From: Candidatus Merdivicinus faecavium
GTDB lineage: Bacteria > Bacillota > Clostridia > Oscillospirales > Ruminococcaceae
DNA: 64,000 bases
Direction of reading: 5' to 3'
Assembly: GCA_018716285.1 (NCBI GenBank)
Contig: DVKD01000052.1
Location: 62,001 to 126,000 of the forward strand
Shown: piece after piece, positions 35,002 through 43,220 of the stretch
Layout of the letters: the number at the start of each line of letters is the position of its first letter
Position numbering within the stretch: the first letter of the stretch is position 1
Made by a program: the position numbers and the translations under genes
Notes under the pieces: generated by a model
The model's input: only the letters and a program-made list of their open reading frames with translations
What the model was told of the DNA's origin: nothing
The model's database searches: none

Positions 35002-35871
35002 TCAGGCGCTCGCCTGCGAGCAGGGGCAGGGGTGTCTCCCCGTCACGACGACCTCGCCGTCCGCGCCGGGGATATCCCGGATGATCTCGCCCACAGCCGG
35101 GACGAGGATGCGGCCGGAGAGAGGATTTTTGATGCTCAGCACCGGCGTCGTGATGTCGGCCTGCACCTCGGAACGCTCAAAGGCCAGGTCGCAGCCCTCC
35201 ATCCCGCAGTTGATGAGCTTGAGGCCCCTGCAGTAGCAGAGCGGCTGGGTGCCGATGATTTTGCAGTTCTCAAAGGTGACGTTCTCGCAGTACCAGGCCA
35301 GGTACTCGCCCTTGACGACGCTGTCCCGCACCACCACGTTTTTGGCGTGCCAGAAGGCGTCCTTGGTGTCAAAGACGCACCGCTCAAAGACCGCGTCCTC
35401 GATGTACTGGAAGGAGTATTTGCCCTTCATCCGCACGTTTACAAAACGCAGGCCGGAGGAGCGCATCATGAAGTACTCGCTCTCCGCGCCGCAGTCCTCC
35501 ATCTCAAGCCCCCGCACCGACCAGCCGAATTCCGGGGAGACGATGTCGCAGCCGCGCATCTTCACATCGGCGCACTCCCGCAGGGCCTTGATGCCGTGCA
35601 GTTTGGTGTCCGTGATCTCGATATGGTCGGAGTACCACAGGGCCGCCCGGCAAAGTTCCGTCATCTCCGAATCCCGGATGACGAGGCCGTGGTCGTGCCA
35701 GAAGGGGTAGCGCAGGTTGAAAAAGCAGCGCTCTGCCTGCACGTCTGCGCATTCCTTAAAGGCGCTCTCGCCGTCGGCCGGGCCGTCAAAGAAGCAGTCC
35801 TTTACCAGCAGGTCCCTGCTGCCATAAAGGGCGCGCTCCGCGTCAAAGGTTTGGTTCTGTATCGTTGTCAT
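35002..35871 (-). CDS. DUF3737-family protein, right-handed beta-helix
   Basis: It has 289 residues without signal peptide. Short repeats with regularly spaced Cys, Phe and Asp residues (VKDCFFDG, ERCFFNLRY, ENCKIIGT, INCGMEG) give the coil pattern of a parallel beta-helix. The start MTTIQNQTFDAERALYGS is characteristic of DUF3737. GGGAGG lies 7 bases before the ATG at 35871; a GTG one codon upstream is less well placed. No enzymatic function is established for the family. It sits 15 bp after the small cysteine-containing protein in a LysR-linked operon. Confidence 0.85.
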   Translation of the reverse strand: MTTIQNQTFDAERALYGSRDLLVKDCFFDGPADGESAFKECADVQAERCFFNLRYPFWHDHGLVIRDSEMTELCRAALWYSDHIEITDTKLHGIKALRECADVKMRGCDIVSPEFGWSVRGLEMEDCGAESEYFMMRSSGLRFVNVRMKGKYSFQYIEDAVFERCVFDTKDAFWHAKNVVVRDSVVKGEYLAWYCENVTFENCKIIGTQPLCYCRGLKLINCGMEGCDLAFERSEVQADITTPVLSIKNPLSGRILVPAVGEIIRDIPGADGEVVVTGRHPCPCSQASA

Positions 35872-35886
35872 CACAATGCCTCCCTG

Positions 35887-36135
35887 TCAATTCCTGCTTA
35901 CACTGCCGGCCGCTCTTTTCTGTATCTGATAAACCAGATAATCCAGGCAGTCAATCCGTTTTTCCTCCCGGTGTACCCGGGCCAAAAGCCGGCGTCTGTG
36001 GAGGGAAAGCAGCGCCAGCTGCTCTTCCGTATTTTCTTCCTCCAAAAGCTGCAAAAAACGCGCGACAGTCTTACCGTCGCATCCGGCATCCCGCAGATTT
36101 TGGACCAGCGCCTGATCAGCTGCGTGGTTCTGCAT
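35887..36135 (-). CDS. Small conserved protein of unknown function
   Basis: It has 82 residues, mostly helical and charged, from ATG 36135 after GGGGAGG; the frame extends 19 codons upstream without a ribosome-binding site. Its pattern (LRDAGCDGKTVARFLQLLEE, then LSLHRRRLLARVHREEKRID and CLDYLVYQIQK) is one I associate with a widespread small Firmicute protein encoded near redox or flavodoxin genes and MerR/LysR regulators. Function is unknown. It is first in the operon with DUF3737 and alcohol dehydrogenase, divergent from LysR. Confidence 0.75.
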   Translation of the reverse strand: MQNHAADQALVQNLRDAGCDGKTVARFLQLLEEENTEEQLALLSLHRRRLLARVHREEKRIDCLDYLVYQIQKRAAGSVSRN

Positions 36136-36218
36136 ATGTCCTCCCCGCCTTTCTCCCGTTATATTGTCGCCGCAGCCTGTTTTCGATGTCATAACACCAT
36201 TCCGATTTCCACAATTTT

Positions 36219-36247
36219 AGTATAGCAGGATTTTTGCCATATATCAA
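36219..36247 (-). promoter_or_regulatory. Promoter of the small protein-DUF3737-dehydrogenase operon
   Basis: On the minus strand, TTGATA (36242-36247) and TATACT (36219-36224) are 17 bases apart. The sequence between this and the LysR promoter contains ATTAT (36254-36258) and ATAAT (36271-36275) as inverted arms, a possible LysR-type box. Confidence 0.7.
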
Positions 36248-36274
36248 ATACTTATTATCAATGTTACATCATAA

Positions 36275-36303
36275 TTGAAATGAATGGAAAATCGTGCTAT
36301 ACT
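36275..36303 (+). promoter_or_regulatory. Promoter of the LysR gene
   Basis: TTGAAA (36275-36280) and TATACT (36298-36303) are 17 bases apart. The two divergent -35 boxes are only 27 bases apart, an arrangement that allows one regulator to control both. Confidence 0.75.
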
Positions 36304-36325
36304 GGGAATAAAGGAGGCGGTATTC

Positions 36326-37219
36326 ATGGAACTGCGCGTGCTGCAATACTTTTTGGCGGTAGCCAGGGAACAAAATATCACAGCGGCGGCAAACTCGCTG
36401 CATCTATCCCAGCCCGCCCTGTCCAGGCAGCTCAAGGAGATGGAGGAGGAGCTCGGAAAACAGCTGCTGATCCGCGGCACAAAAGGCTCGCGGAAGGTGC
36501 TTTTGACAGACGAAGGGATGATCCTGCGCAAGCGCGCGGAGGAAATCCTCTCCCTTGTGAGGCGGACGGAGGAAGAGATTACCTGCTGCGACGAAACGAT
36601 TGTGGGCGACGTTTATATCGGCGCCGGAGAGACGGACATTGTGCGGCTGTTTGCAAAGACCGCAAAAAAGCTGCAAAAAAGGTATCCGGATATTCACTAC
36701 CAAATTTCCAGCGGCAACGCGGAATATGTGCTGGAATACCTGGATAAAGGTCTCATCGATTTCGGTCTCCTGTTCGGCAGCGTCGATCCGCAGAAATATG
36801 AATCCATCCCGCTCCCGATCAAGGACAGCTGGGGCGTGCTGATGCGGCGGGATGCGCCGCTGGCGCAAAAGGAGGCGATCTCTCCGGAGGATCTGTGGGA
36901 TCAGCCGCTGATCATCTCCCACCAAAGAGGTTCCGATCAGTATCTGGCCCGGTGGCTCAGGCGGGATATTTCCCACCTGCACATTGTAGCCACCTACAAC
37001 CTCGTCTTCAACGCCTCGCTGCTGGCGGACGAGGGGCTGGGATATGCGTTCTGCCTTGACAAGCTGATCAACACCCGGGGGAGCAACCTTTGCTTCCGCC
37101 CCCTCTCCCCCAGGCTGGAAGCCTCTGCCTGCATTATCTGGAAAAAATACCAGGTCTTCTCCAAAGCGGCGGGCGTGTTTCTGGAATACCTGCATGATTT
37201 GATTGAGAAGGGAGGCTGA
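36326..37219 (+). CDS. LysR-family transcriptional regulator
   Basis: It has 297 residues: an N-terminal winged helix-turn-helix (MELRVLQYFLAVAREQNITAAANSLHLSQ form, SQPALSRQLKEME recognition region) and a C-terminal periplasmic-binding-like effector domain. AAAGGAGG precedes the ATG at 36326; a longer frame to 36284 overlaps the promoter. It is divergent from the small protein-DUF3737-dehydrogenase operon, the classical position for autoregulation and control of that operon. The inducer is unknown. Confidence 0.9.
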   Translation: MELRVLQYFLAVAREQNITAAANSLHLSQPALSRQLKEMEEELGKQLLIRGTKGSRKVLLTDEGMILRKRAEEILSLVRRTEEEITCCDETIVGDVYIGAGETDIVRLFAKTAKKLQKRYPDIHYQISSGNAEYVLEYLDKGLIDFGLLFGSVDPQKYESIPLPIKDSWGVLMRRDAPLAQKEAISPEDLWDQPLIISHQRGSDQYLARWLRRDISHLHIVATYNLVFNASLLADEGLGYAFCLDKLINTRGSNLCFRPLSPRLEASACIIWKKYQVFSKAAGVFLEYLHDLIEKGG

Positions 37220-37380
37220 TGCCGAAAACGGAAGCAAAAGGCGGTCCTGATCTTCGGACAAGTTATCCTGCTCCCATGCCGAACGCCTGCATCTCGTCCG
37301 AATCGCAGACAGAATGTCCCGCTGCGCCTGCTGAAGGATGCGCTTCAGTGTTTGCACCGCCTCCCAAGATCCGATATTCC

Positions 37381-37401
37381 AACAAGGTCACCTTGTTTTT
37401 T
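37381..37401 (+). promoter_or_regulatory. Palindrome/terminator-like hairpin directly before the GH20 ribosome-binding site
   Basis: AACAAGG (37381-37387) and CCTTGTT (37391-37397) form a stem with a 3-base loop, followed by T residues, ending two bases before AGGAGG. It could terminate the LysR transcript, act as an attenuator, or be a repressor site. No separate GH20 promoter is obvious in 37220-37380. Confidence 0.45.
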
Positions 37402-37415
37402 CAGGAGGAATGAAT

Positions 37416-39524
37416 ATGGAACTGCTGCTGACACCCTATCCCGCTGCGGTGCGGGAAAAAGAGGGAAGCTGCCGGGGAGGCCTTTTCCCCGCATTTGAGA
37501 CGCATGAAAATCCGCTTTTGGAAACAGGGGCGCGAATGCTGGGAACAGGCGGGCGAATCCCGGTGATGCTCGCGGATGCATCCGCCGATCCCAGCGAGTC
37601 TGCCGCCGATCCGGAGGGATACCGCCTGACGGTTTCCGCCGGGGCGGTAACCGTCGCCGCTTCCGCGCCGGCAGGGTGGTTTTACGGGATTGTGACCCTT
37701 TGCCAGCTCGTCCGCCAGTTTGGAGACACCCTCCCCTGCCTGGATATTTCCGACAAACCCCGGTGGAGGCACCGGGGTGCGCAGATTTCCTACGCCCAGA
37801 TGAACGCGGCTTACCGCCCGGAATATCTGAAGCGCTTTCTGGACAAGATGGCCATGCTCAAAATCAACCATGTCTACCTCTACCTGGAATGGCGCTTCCA
37901 GTTTCCCTCCATCCCAGCCGCCCACCTGGAAGGATATCTGGCCCCCGCAGACGCAAGAGAGATGGCCGCCTATGCGGCCGCCCGCAACATCACCCTGGCG
38001 CCGCAGCTCAACGTCATGGGACACAGCAGCGACCTGCTGGGGGCAGAGGTATTTGAGGAACTGAAAGAATACGACCCGCAAACGCAGGACAGCGAAACCG
38101 GGGGCGGCTCCGCCCTCTGCCCCAACAATCCCAGGACGCGGATGCTGGTAGAAAAGGCTCTGAACGACATCATGGACGCCTTCGACAGCCCCGTCATTCA
38201 TGTGGGCGGAGACGAGGTAACTGAGCTGGGGATCTGCCCGCGATGTGCCGCGCAAAAGAAGGACGCCGGGACGGCCGGGATCTATCTCGACTATTTCTGC
38301 TGGATCCGGGATCTTTTGCAGAAGCGAGGCCGAAAAATGGGAATCTGGGGCGACATGATGGCTCAGTACGCCGGTCTCAACCCCCTTTACCCGCCCAGAG
38401 AGGCGATCGTCCCCACCGAGCGCTTCCTCGAGCTGCGGGACAGCGCCATCGTCTACGACTGGAGCTATGACGGCCCGGCGAAGGAGTCGATTGATTCTTT
38501 CGCCCAGAACGGCTTTTCGGTCATCTGCTGCACCTCGGCACACGGAGCCAGCACCGCCTCTCCCTGGCTTGGGCAGATCAAAAATCAGTATGACTACCTT
38601 AAGGACGGATTCCAGCCCGGCGTTGAAGGCGGACTGGTCACCGACTGGATGTTTGGATACGGTTATCACGGCGAAGAAATGGGCGCGCTGTACGCCTCTG
38701 CTGAGGCCATGATGTGGCAGGGCGCGGCGGACGGATTTGCCGCCGGGACCTCCCGGGAGCAGTTTGAAAAGGCGGCCGCCCTCCAGTATTACGGTGCCGG
38801 CCCGGCGCTGGTCGCGGTCTGGCATCAGGCCGGGGACCCGGACAAAGGGGTCTTACAATTTTTTCCCGGCCAGAAAAACGGCTCCTATCTGCGCAAGATC
38901 GCCTACCTGTCGGACAATCCGCTGCTCTTTTACTGCAAGTACGCCCCCTACCTGCGCGGCAGAGAGGAGGAATTCCGCCGGGAGGTAGATAAGCTCGAGA
39001 CCCTCTGGGAGGAAGCCAAACGCTCCGCCAGACCGGAGGAGACGGACTGGATCGGATTTTCCGGATGTTCGGCCGTTCTCTTCCGGTATCTGGAGCGGCG
39101 GTACACGCTGGCAGACCGGTTCCACGCGCTCTACCGCCGGGCCGCCCACGCCCAGTATGCAGATCCGGCTGAATTTGCCAAACTGCTTGGGCAGGCAGCG
39201 GATGTCCTGGAATCCGCTGGGGGAATCGCCGACGCGCCTGCAGCCTTCCTGACTGCCTGCGCCGACAGGCTGGGGCTGGAGACCGGGAGCCTCCGCCGCC
39301 TGGAGAATATGCGCAGAAATCTGCGGAAGCTCGCGGCCTTTACCCGCTCCCTGGCCGACGGGCGCCGTCCCCTGCCTTCTATCCAGAACATCAGCGACTG
39401 GCTTTTCGAGCGGGCCGGCACCGGCTTTTGGAATCCCCGCAGCGACGAATGGTACCGGGAACCGGAGGAATTCTGCCAGCCTGAAACCGACATGGGCGCA
39501 GAATGGGGCAGCGCCAGGTGGTGA
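37416..39524 (+). CDS. GH20 beta-N-acetylhexosaminidase, cytoplasmic
   Basis: Exo-acting enzyme, 702 residues, that removes terminal GlcNAc or GalNAc by substrate-assisted catalysis. An N-terminal GH20b-like domain (to about 115) precedes the TIM barrel. The catalytic Asp266-Glu267 pair is in HVGGDEVTELG, where Glu is the acid/base. A helical C-terminal region of about 200 residues (from about 500) is longer than in minimal GH20 enzymes. There is no signal peptide. The ATG at 37416 is 7 bases after AGGAGG; an ATG at 37410 is too close. It fits degradation of imported mucin or N-glycan fragments. Confidence 0.9.
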   Translation: MELLLTPYPAAVREKEGSCRGGLFPAFETHENPLLETGARMLGTGGRIPVMLADASADPSESAADPEGYRLTVSAGAVTVAASAPAGWFYGIVTLCQLVRQFGDTLPCLDISDKPRWRHRGAQISYAQMNAAYRPEYLKRFLDKMAMLKINHVYLYLEWRFQFPSIPAAHLEGYLAPADAREMAAYAAARNITLAPQLNVMGHSSDLLGAEVFEELKEYDPQTQDSETGGGSALCPNNPRTRMLVEKALNDIMDAFDSPVIHVGGDEVTELGICPRCAAQKKDAGTAGIYLDYFCWIRDLLQKRGRKMGIWGDMMAQYAGLNPLYPPREAIVPTERFLELRDSAIVYDWSYDGPAKESIDSFAQNGFSVICCTSAHGASTASPWLGQIKNQYDYLKDGFQPGVEGGLVTDWMFGYGYHGEEMGALYASAEAMMWQGAADGFAAGTSREQFEKAAALQYYGAGPALVAVWHQAGDPDKGVLQFFPGQKNGSYLRKIAYLSDNPLLFYCKYAPYLRGREEEFRREVDKLETLWEEAKRSARPEETDWIGFSGCSAVLFRYLERRYTLADRFHALYRRAAHAQYADPAEFAKLLGQAADVLESAGGIADAPAAFLTACADRLGLETGSLRRLENMRRNLRKLAAFTRSLADGRRPLPSIQNISDWLFERAGTGFWNPRSDEWYREPEEFCQPETDMGAEWGSARW

Positions 39525-39547
39525 GCCGCCAATCAGCAATGCGAAAA

Positions 39548-39590
39548 AGCGCCTCCCTGCTCCGCGTGCAGTTCGGAGCAGGGAGGCGCT
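39548..39590. terminator. Strong terminator between GH20 and MFS genes
   Basis: A perfect 17-bp GC-rich stem (39548-39564 with 39574-39590) is followed on the minus strand by T residues, so it ends the MFS transcript and probably the GH20 transcript too. Confidence 0.88.
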
Positions 39591-39602
39591 GATATTCAGG
39601 GC

Positions 39603-40949
39603 TTATGGCCGCGTGCCCGCATGCCCTGCGGAAAGGGCTTTGCGAAGGCGCGGCAGATGCCTGCCGGGCTGCGCGGCGTCCTCAGCAGCCGCCGGTTTGC
39701 CGCGGAACCCGGCGGCGATCATCACGATCCCCAGGAGGCAGAGCCCGGCCCAGAGCAGGACGGTGCTGCTCCAGCCCCAGCGGTCGACGAGAGCGCCGGA
39801 CAGGATGCCGGAGCTGCCTGCGCCCAGGTAGGCGAAGAAGTTGAACAGCCCGGCAACCGAGGAACTCCTCCCGCAGGCAGACAGGCGCAGCGGGATGAAG
39901 GTGAGCAGCAGGGTGTTCACGCCGCAGAGCAGGGCGGAAATCACGCTGAAAAAGAGCACGTCCAGCCAGAGCGACCGCCCGAGCAGCAGGAAAAAGAAAA
40001 GGCAGCAGCAGCCTGTCCCCAAAAAGAGCAGCATTCCCGGCTTTTTCTCCCGTCCATAGTAGCGGTTCATCAGCCGCCCGGACAGGAACACCCCGAAGAA
40101 ACTGCACAGCGGAATGAGCGAGGAGGCTGTCGCGACGATGCCCGCGGAGGCGTCATACAGGTCGGTGAGGATGGTCGGCTCCCAGAGGGTGATGCCGTCC
40201 TTGATGACCCCCTGCGCCAGGGCCGCGACGCAGAAATAAAGGAGCCGCTGCTCCCGCACCAATGTCCACAGCGAAACCGGCCTCTCCTGAGAGGAATCCG
40301 CGGCCTCCGCTTCCTCAGCCGGGCGGGAATAGTTTGTAAGCCCCACTCTGGCCGGGTTGTCGTTCATTTTTGCGGCAAACAGGAAGGAATAGCAGAGCGT
40401 GACCGCGCCGGGGAGGAAAAACGCCGCCCTCCAGGAGGCGTACTGGATGAGCAGCCCCAGCCCCGCCCAAGAGAGCAGGTAGCCCGCAAGGGAGGAGAAG
40501 GAGATGATGACCGCCGGCGAGTTGCGGTCATCCGGGGAGTACCAGACGGCGATCGCCCGGACGATCGGCCCCCAGAGGGTGGAGAGGAAGAGCCCGTTCA
40601 CCGTCCACACCGCCAGAATGACCCCATAAACCGGGAAAAAGCCCATCAGCAGGTTGCAAAGGGAGGTGCCGAACATCCCCGCGCAGAGGAACTTTTTGAT
40701 GGGCAGCCGGTCCCCGGCGATCCCGCTCAGCAGGTGCCCCGCCGCGTAGCTGATGAAAAAGGCGCTGCCGATCAGCCCCGCCGACGAGGCGCTCCACGAA
40801 AACTCCCCCGTCATGCCGGGCAGAGCGATGGAAAGATTGGTCCTGCAAAGATAGGAAAGGGCGTAGGAGATCCAGCACAGCAAGAGGATCTTCCGCTGCC
40901 AGACGCGCTGCATACTCCCCGCACGCGTGTTTGCTGCATGAACTTTCAC
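39603..40949 (-). CDS. MFS transporter (organophosphate/sugar-acid permease-like)
   Basis: A 448-residue membrane protein with 12 predicted helices. The first helix pair (ISYALSYLCRTNLSIALPGM) resembles the GlpT/UhpT and sialate/hexuronate branches of the major facilitator superfamily. The start is a GTG at 40949: AAAAGGAGG lies 11 bases upstream and the consensus promoter is just beyond it. Upstream codons in frame would overlap that ribosome-binding site. It is divergent from DeoR, which probably represses it. The likely cargo is a sugar acid or sugar phosphate, but the assignment to a substrate is weak. Confidence 0.82.
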   Translation of the reverse strand: MKVHAANTRAGSMQRVWQRKILLLCWISYALSYLCRTNLSIALPGMTGEFSWSASSAGLIGSAFFISYAAGHLLSGIAGDRLPIKKFLCAGMFGTSLCNLLMGFFPVYGVILAVWTVNGLFLSTLWGPIVRAIAVWYSPDDRNSPAVIISFSSLAGYLLSWAGLGLLIQYASWRAAFFLPGAVTLCYSFLFAAKMNDNPARVGLTNYSRPAEEAEAADSSQERPVSLWTLVREQRLLYFCVAALAQGVIKDGITLWEPTILTDLYDASAGIVATASSLIPLCSFFGVFLSGRLMNRYYGREKKPGMLLFLGTGCCCLFFFLLLGRSLWLDVLFFSVISALLCGVNTLLLTFIPLRLSACGRSSSVAGLFNFFAYLGAGSSGILSGALVDRWGWSSTVLLWAGLCLLGIVMIAAGFRGKPAAAEDAAQPGRHLPRLRKALSAGHAGTRP

Positions 40950-40997
40950 GGTTGAGACAGCCTCCTTTTTGAAAACAACACAAAACAATATAAATCA

Positions 40998-41011
40998 ACA
41001 TGTTTCCATGT
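40998..41011. promoter_or_regulatory. Palindromic operator at the MFS transcription start
   Basis: ACATG-TTTC-CATGT (perfect 5-base arms) lies a few bases downstream of the MFS -10 box, where bound repressor would block transcription. Which protein binds is unknown; DeoR next door is a candidate, although no matching copy lies at the DeoR promoter. Confidence 0.5.
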
Positions 41012-41014
41012 GGT

Positions 41015-41043
41015 ATTATACCTTTATCAGGGAGAAATGTCAA
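41015..41043 (-). promoter_or_regulatory. Perfect consensus promoter of the MFS gene
   Basis: On the minus strand, TTGACA (41038-41043) and TATAAT (41015-41020) are 17 bases apart. Such a strong promoter is usually held down by a repressor. Confidence 0.88.
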
Positions 41044-41099
41044 GTCTCTGTAAAGATTTTGAAAAGAATTCTGCGTGCGCATGGGGCATTTTTTTGCAT

Positions 41100-41148
41100 A
41101 TATCCCACAAAAAATCCACGCAGAAAAGGCGATTGACTTTTGGGATAT
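41100..41148. promoter_or_regulatory. Inverted repeat around the DeoR promoter, candidate auto-operator
   Basis: ATATCCCA (41100-41107) and TGGGATAT (41141-41148) are perfect inverted copies 33 bases apart. The second lies between the -35 and -10 boxes, so a bound repressor would block the promoter. Confidence 0.45.
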
Positions 41149-41161
41149 GATTCGATATAAT
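41133..41161 (+). promoter_or_regulatory. Promoter of the deoR-GH18 operon
   Basis: TTGACT (41133-41138) and TATAAT (41156-41161) are 17 bases apart. The -10 overlaps an ATG at 41160, which rules that ATG out as a start. Confidence 0.85.
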
Positions 41162-41192
41162 GAAAGTAATCAAGAAATCCGGGGGGAAAGGT

Positions 41193-41984
41193 ATGCTGGC
41201 GGAGGAACGGTATCATCGGATTTTGGAGCTGCTGCGGAAGGAGCGGGCGGTGAAGGTTGCCCCCCTGGCGGAGCTTTTTGGAGTGTCAGCCGAGACGATC
41301 CGGCGGGACCTGGACTACCTCGAGCGGGAAGGCTGCCTCAAAAAGGTCTACGGCGGCGCCATATTGGAGCAGGTGGACACCGGCGTCCCCCAGTTCCGGG
41401 AGCGGGAGCAGCAATTCCAGCAGAACAAGCTGGAAGCCGCGGAGCTTGTCTGCCGTTTTGTGCGGGAGGGGGATTCCATTGCGCTGGACGCCGGCACCAC
41501 GAGCCTCGCCATCGCGCGGGTCCTCAAGCGGCAGTATGAACGGCTGACCATTTTCACCCACTCCATCGCGGTGGTAAACGAGCTGATGGACAAACCATCC
41601 TTTACAGTGGTGCTGGCCGGCGGCGTGGTGCATCCGGAGGAGGTTTCTGCATCGGGGGCTTTCTGTCTGGAGCATCTGCGGCAATACCATGTAAATTTCT
41701 ATTTTCTGACGCCCAGCGGCGTCTCCCTCCACGCCGGGATCACCTCGGGGATCACCTCCTGCGGGTTTGCGGATGTAGAGGTCCAGCGGACGATGGCGGA
41801 TATTGCCGGGCGGACCATCGTGCTGTGCAGCAGCAGCTGTTTCGACAAGGTCTGCCTGCTCAAGGTCTGCGACCTGATCCGGGCGGAGTGCATCCTGACC
41901 GATTCCCGGCTTCCCGCCGAGATCCGGAGGGAGTACGAGGCGGCGGGGGTCGTGGTGATCACGCCGGAAACGGCGGGAGCATAA
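41193..41984 (+). CDS. DeoR-family transcriptional repressor
   Basis: It has 263 residues: an N-terminal DeoR helix-turn-helix (EERYHRILELLRKE start, VSAETIRRDLDYLEREG recognition helix) and a DeoRC sensor domain with DAGTTSLAIARVL, the phosphosugar-binding motif. The ATG at 41193 follows GGGGGGAAAGG. These proteins normally repress sugar operons and release DNA on binding a sugar phosphate. It sits 44 bp before GH18 and divergent from the MFS transporter, its likely targets. Confidence 0.9.
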   Translation: MLAEERYHRILELLRKERAVKVAPLAELFGVSAETIRRDLDYLEREGCLKKVYGGAILEQVDTGVPQFREREQQFQQNKLEAAELVCRFVREGDSIALDAGTTSLAIARVLKRQYERLTIFTHSIAVVNELMDKPSFTVVLAGGVVHPEEVSASGAFCLEHLRQYHVNFYFLTPSGVSLHAGITSGITSCGFADVEVQRTMADIAGRTIVLCSSSCFDKVCLLKVCDLIRAECILTDSRLPAEIRREYEAAGVVVITPETAGA

Positions 41985-42028
41985 AAGCCAAAAAGGGGCG
42001 CTGCCCCATCATGAAAGGTGGAATTGAT

Positions 42029-43048
42029 ATGAAAATCTTAGGGTATGTCGGCAACGCGGCGGTCGTGACCGAACAGGACGCCAAAAACCTGACCCACATC
42101 CACGCGGCTTTCGGGTACCTGCACCGGGACGGCCGCATCACGGTCGACCATCTGGGGGGCTTTACAAGCCAGATGACGCAGATCCGCCAATGGAACCCCG
42201 ATATCCGCATCGTCCTCTCCATCGTGAATGCCCCCGGCGAGACGGACGCCTTCACCCGCTGCGCCGCCTCCCCCGAACTGCGGAGGGCTGCGGCGGATTC
42301 CTGCGCGGAAATGATCACCGAACAGGGCTTCGACGGGGTGGATTATGACTGGGAGTACCCCTGCGTCCCCTCCAACGGCATCGAAAGCTCCCCCGACGAC
42401 AAGCAGAATTTCACCCTCCTGTGCCGGGAGACCCGCCGCGCCGTCGACCGCGCGGGCAAAGGGCATATCGTCAGCATCGCCGCCGGCGCCGACGTCTATT
42501 ATGTGGAGAGCGTCGAGCTGCCGGAGCTCGCCAAGGTCCTCGACTACATCTGCCTGATGACCTACGACCTCAAGTGCGGCTTCCACGCCCTGGTCGGCCA
42601 TCATACGAACCTCTTCTCCTCGACCGGCGACTATTTCCGCAACAGCTGCGACCAGGCGCTCCGCCTCTTCCACAGCGCCGGCGTCCCCAAGGACCAGCTG
42701 CTGCTCGGGGCGGCCTTCTATTCCCGCAAGTGGGAAAATGTCAACGACCGGAATCACGGCTTTTTGGAGTGGAACCGGAACGGCACCGGCGGCTACGGCC
42801 CGCATTACGAGGAGCTGGAGCAAAATTATGTCAATAAGAACGGCTACGTCCGCTACTGGGACGACGAGGCCAAGGCCCCCTGGCTTTTCAACGGCTCCAC
42901 CTTCCTCTCCTACGACGACGAGGAGTCCATCCGCTGCAAGTGCGCGTATGTAGAAAAGGAGCAGTACGGCGGCATCTTCTACTGGCAGCATGAGTATGAC
43001 AAGAGCGGCCGCCTGCTCTCCATCATGCACGAATGCCTGGCAAAATAA
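42029..43048 (+). CDS. GH18 glycosidase (chitinase / endo-beta-N-acetylglucosaminidase type)
   Basis: It has 339 residues, a single TIM-barrel domain with no signal peptide or carbohydrate-binding module. The catalytic motif DGVDYDWE ends in the acid/base Glu109, and the partner aspartates are intact. LMTYD, in strand 6, is also typical. AAAGGTGG precedes the ATG at 42029. GH18 enzymes cleave beta-1,4 GlcNAc linkages in chitin, chito-oligosaccharides or the core of N-glycans. A cytoplasmic location favours short imported oligosaccharides. It is co-transcribed with DeoR. Confidence 0.88.
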   Translation: MKILGYVGNAAVVTEQDAKNLTHIHAAFGYLHRDGRITVDHLGGFTSQMTQIRQWNPDIRIVLSIVNAPGETDAFTRCAASPELRRAAADSCAEMITEQGFDGVDYDWEYPCVPSNGIESSPDDKQNFTLLCRETRRAVDRAGKGHIVSIAAGADVYYVESVELPELAKVLDYICLMTYDLKCGFHALVGHHTNLFSSTGDYFRNSCDQALRLFHSAGVPKDQLLLGAAFYSRKWENVNDRNHGFLEWNRNGTGGYGPHYEELEQNYVNKNGYVRYWDDEAKAPWLFNGSTFLSYDDEESIRCKCAYVEKEQYGGIFYWQHEYDKSGRLLSIMHECLAK

Positions 43049-43066
43049 TATCTTCCAAAACAAAAC

Positions 43067-43111
43067 GCCGATACCGGCTGTCCGGAACGTCTCCGGGCAG
43101 CCGGCATCGGC
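43067..43111 (+). terminator. Terminator of the deoR-GH18 operon
   Basis: A long GC-rich stem (about 43067-43086 with 43092-43111, one or two mismatches) is followed by ATTT. It lies between convergent genes. The rest of 43049-43220 shows no gene. Confidence 0.7.
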
Positions 43112-43220
43112 ATTTCTGCGGCATCTTCATGAAAATGGACGCCGCACACAGAATGGAGGAAAATATGCAGCGAATAGAGGCACCCAAAACCTCCGGCCCT
43201 CCAATCAGGCTGGCAGTATC

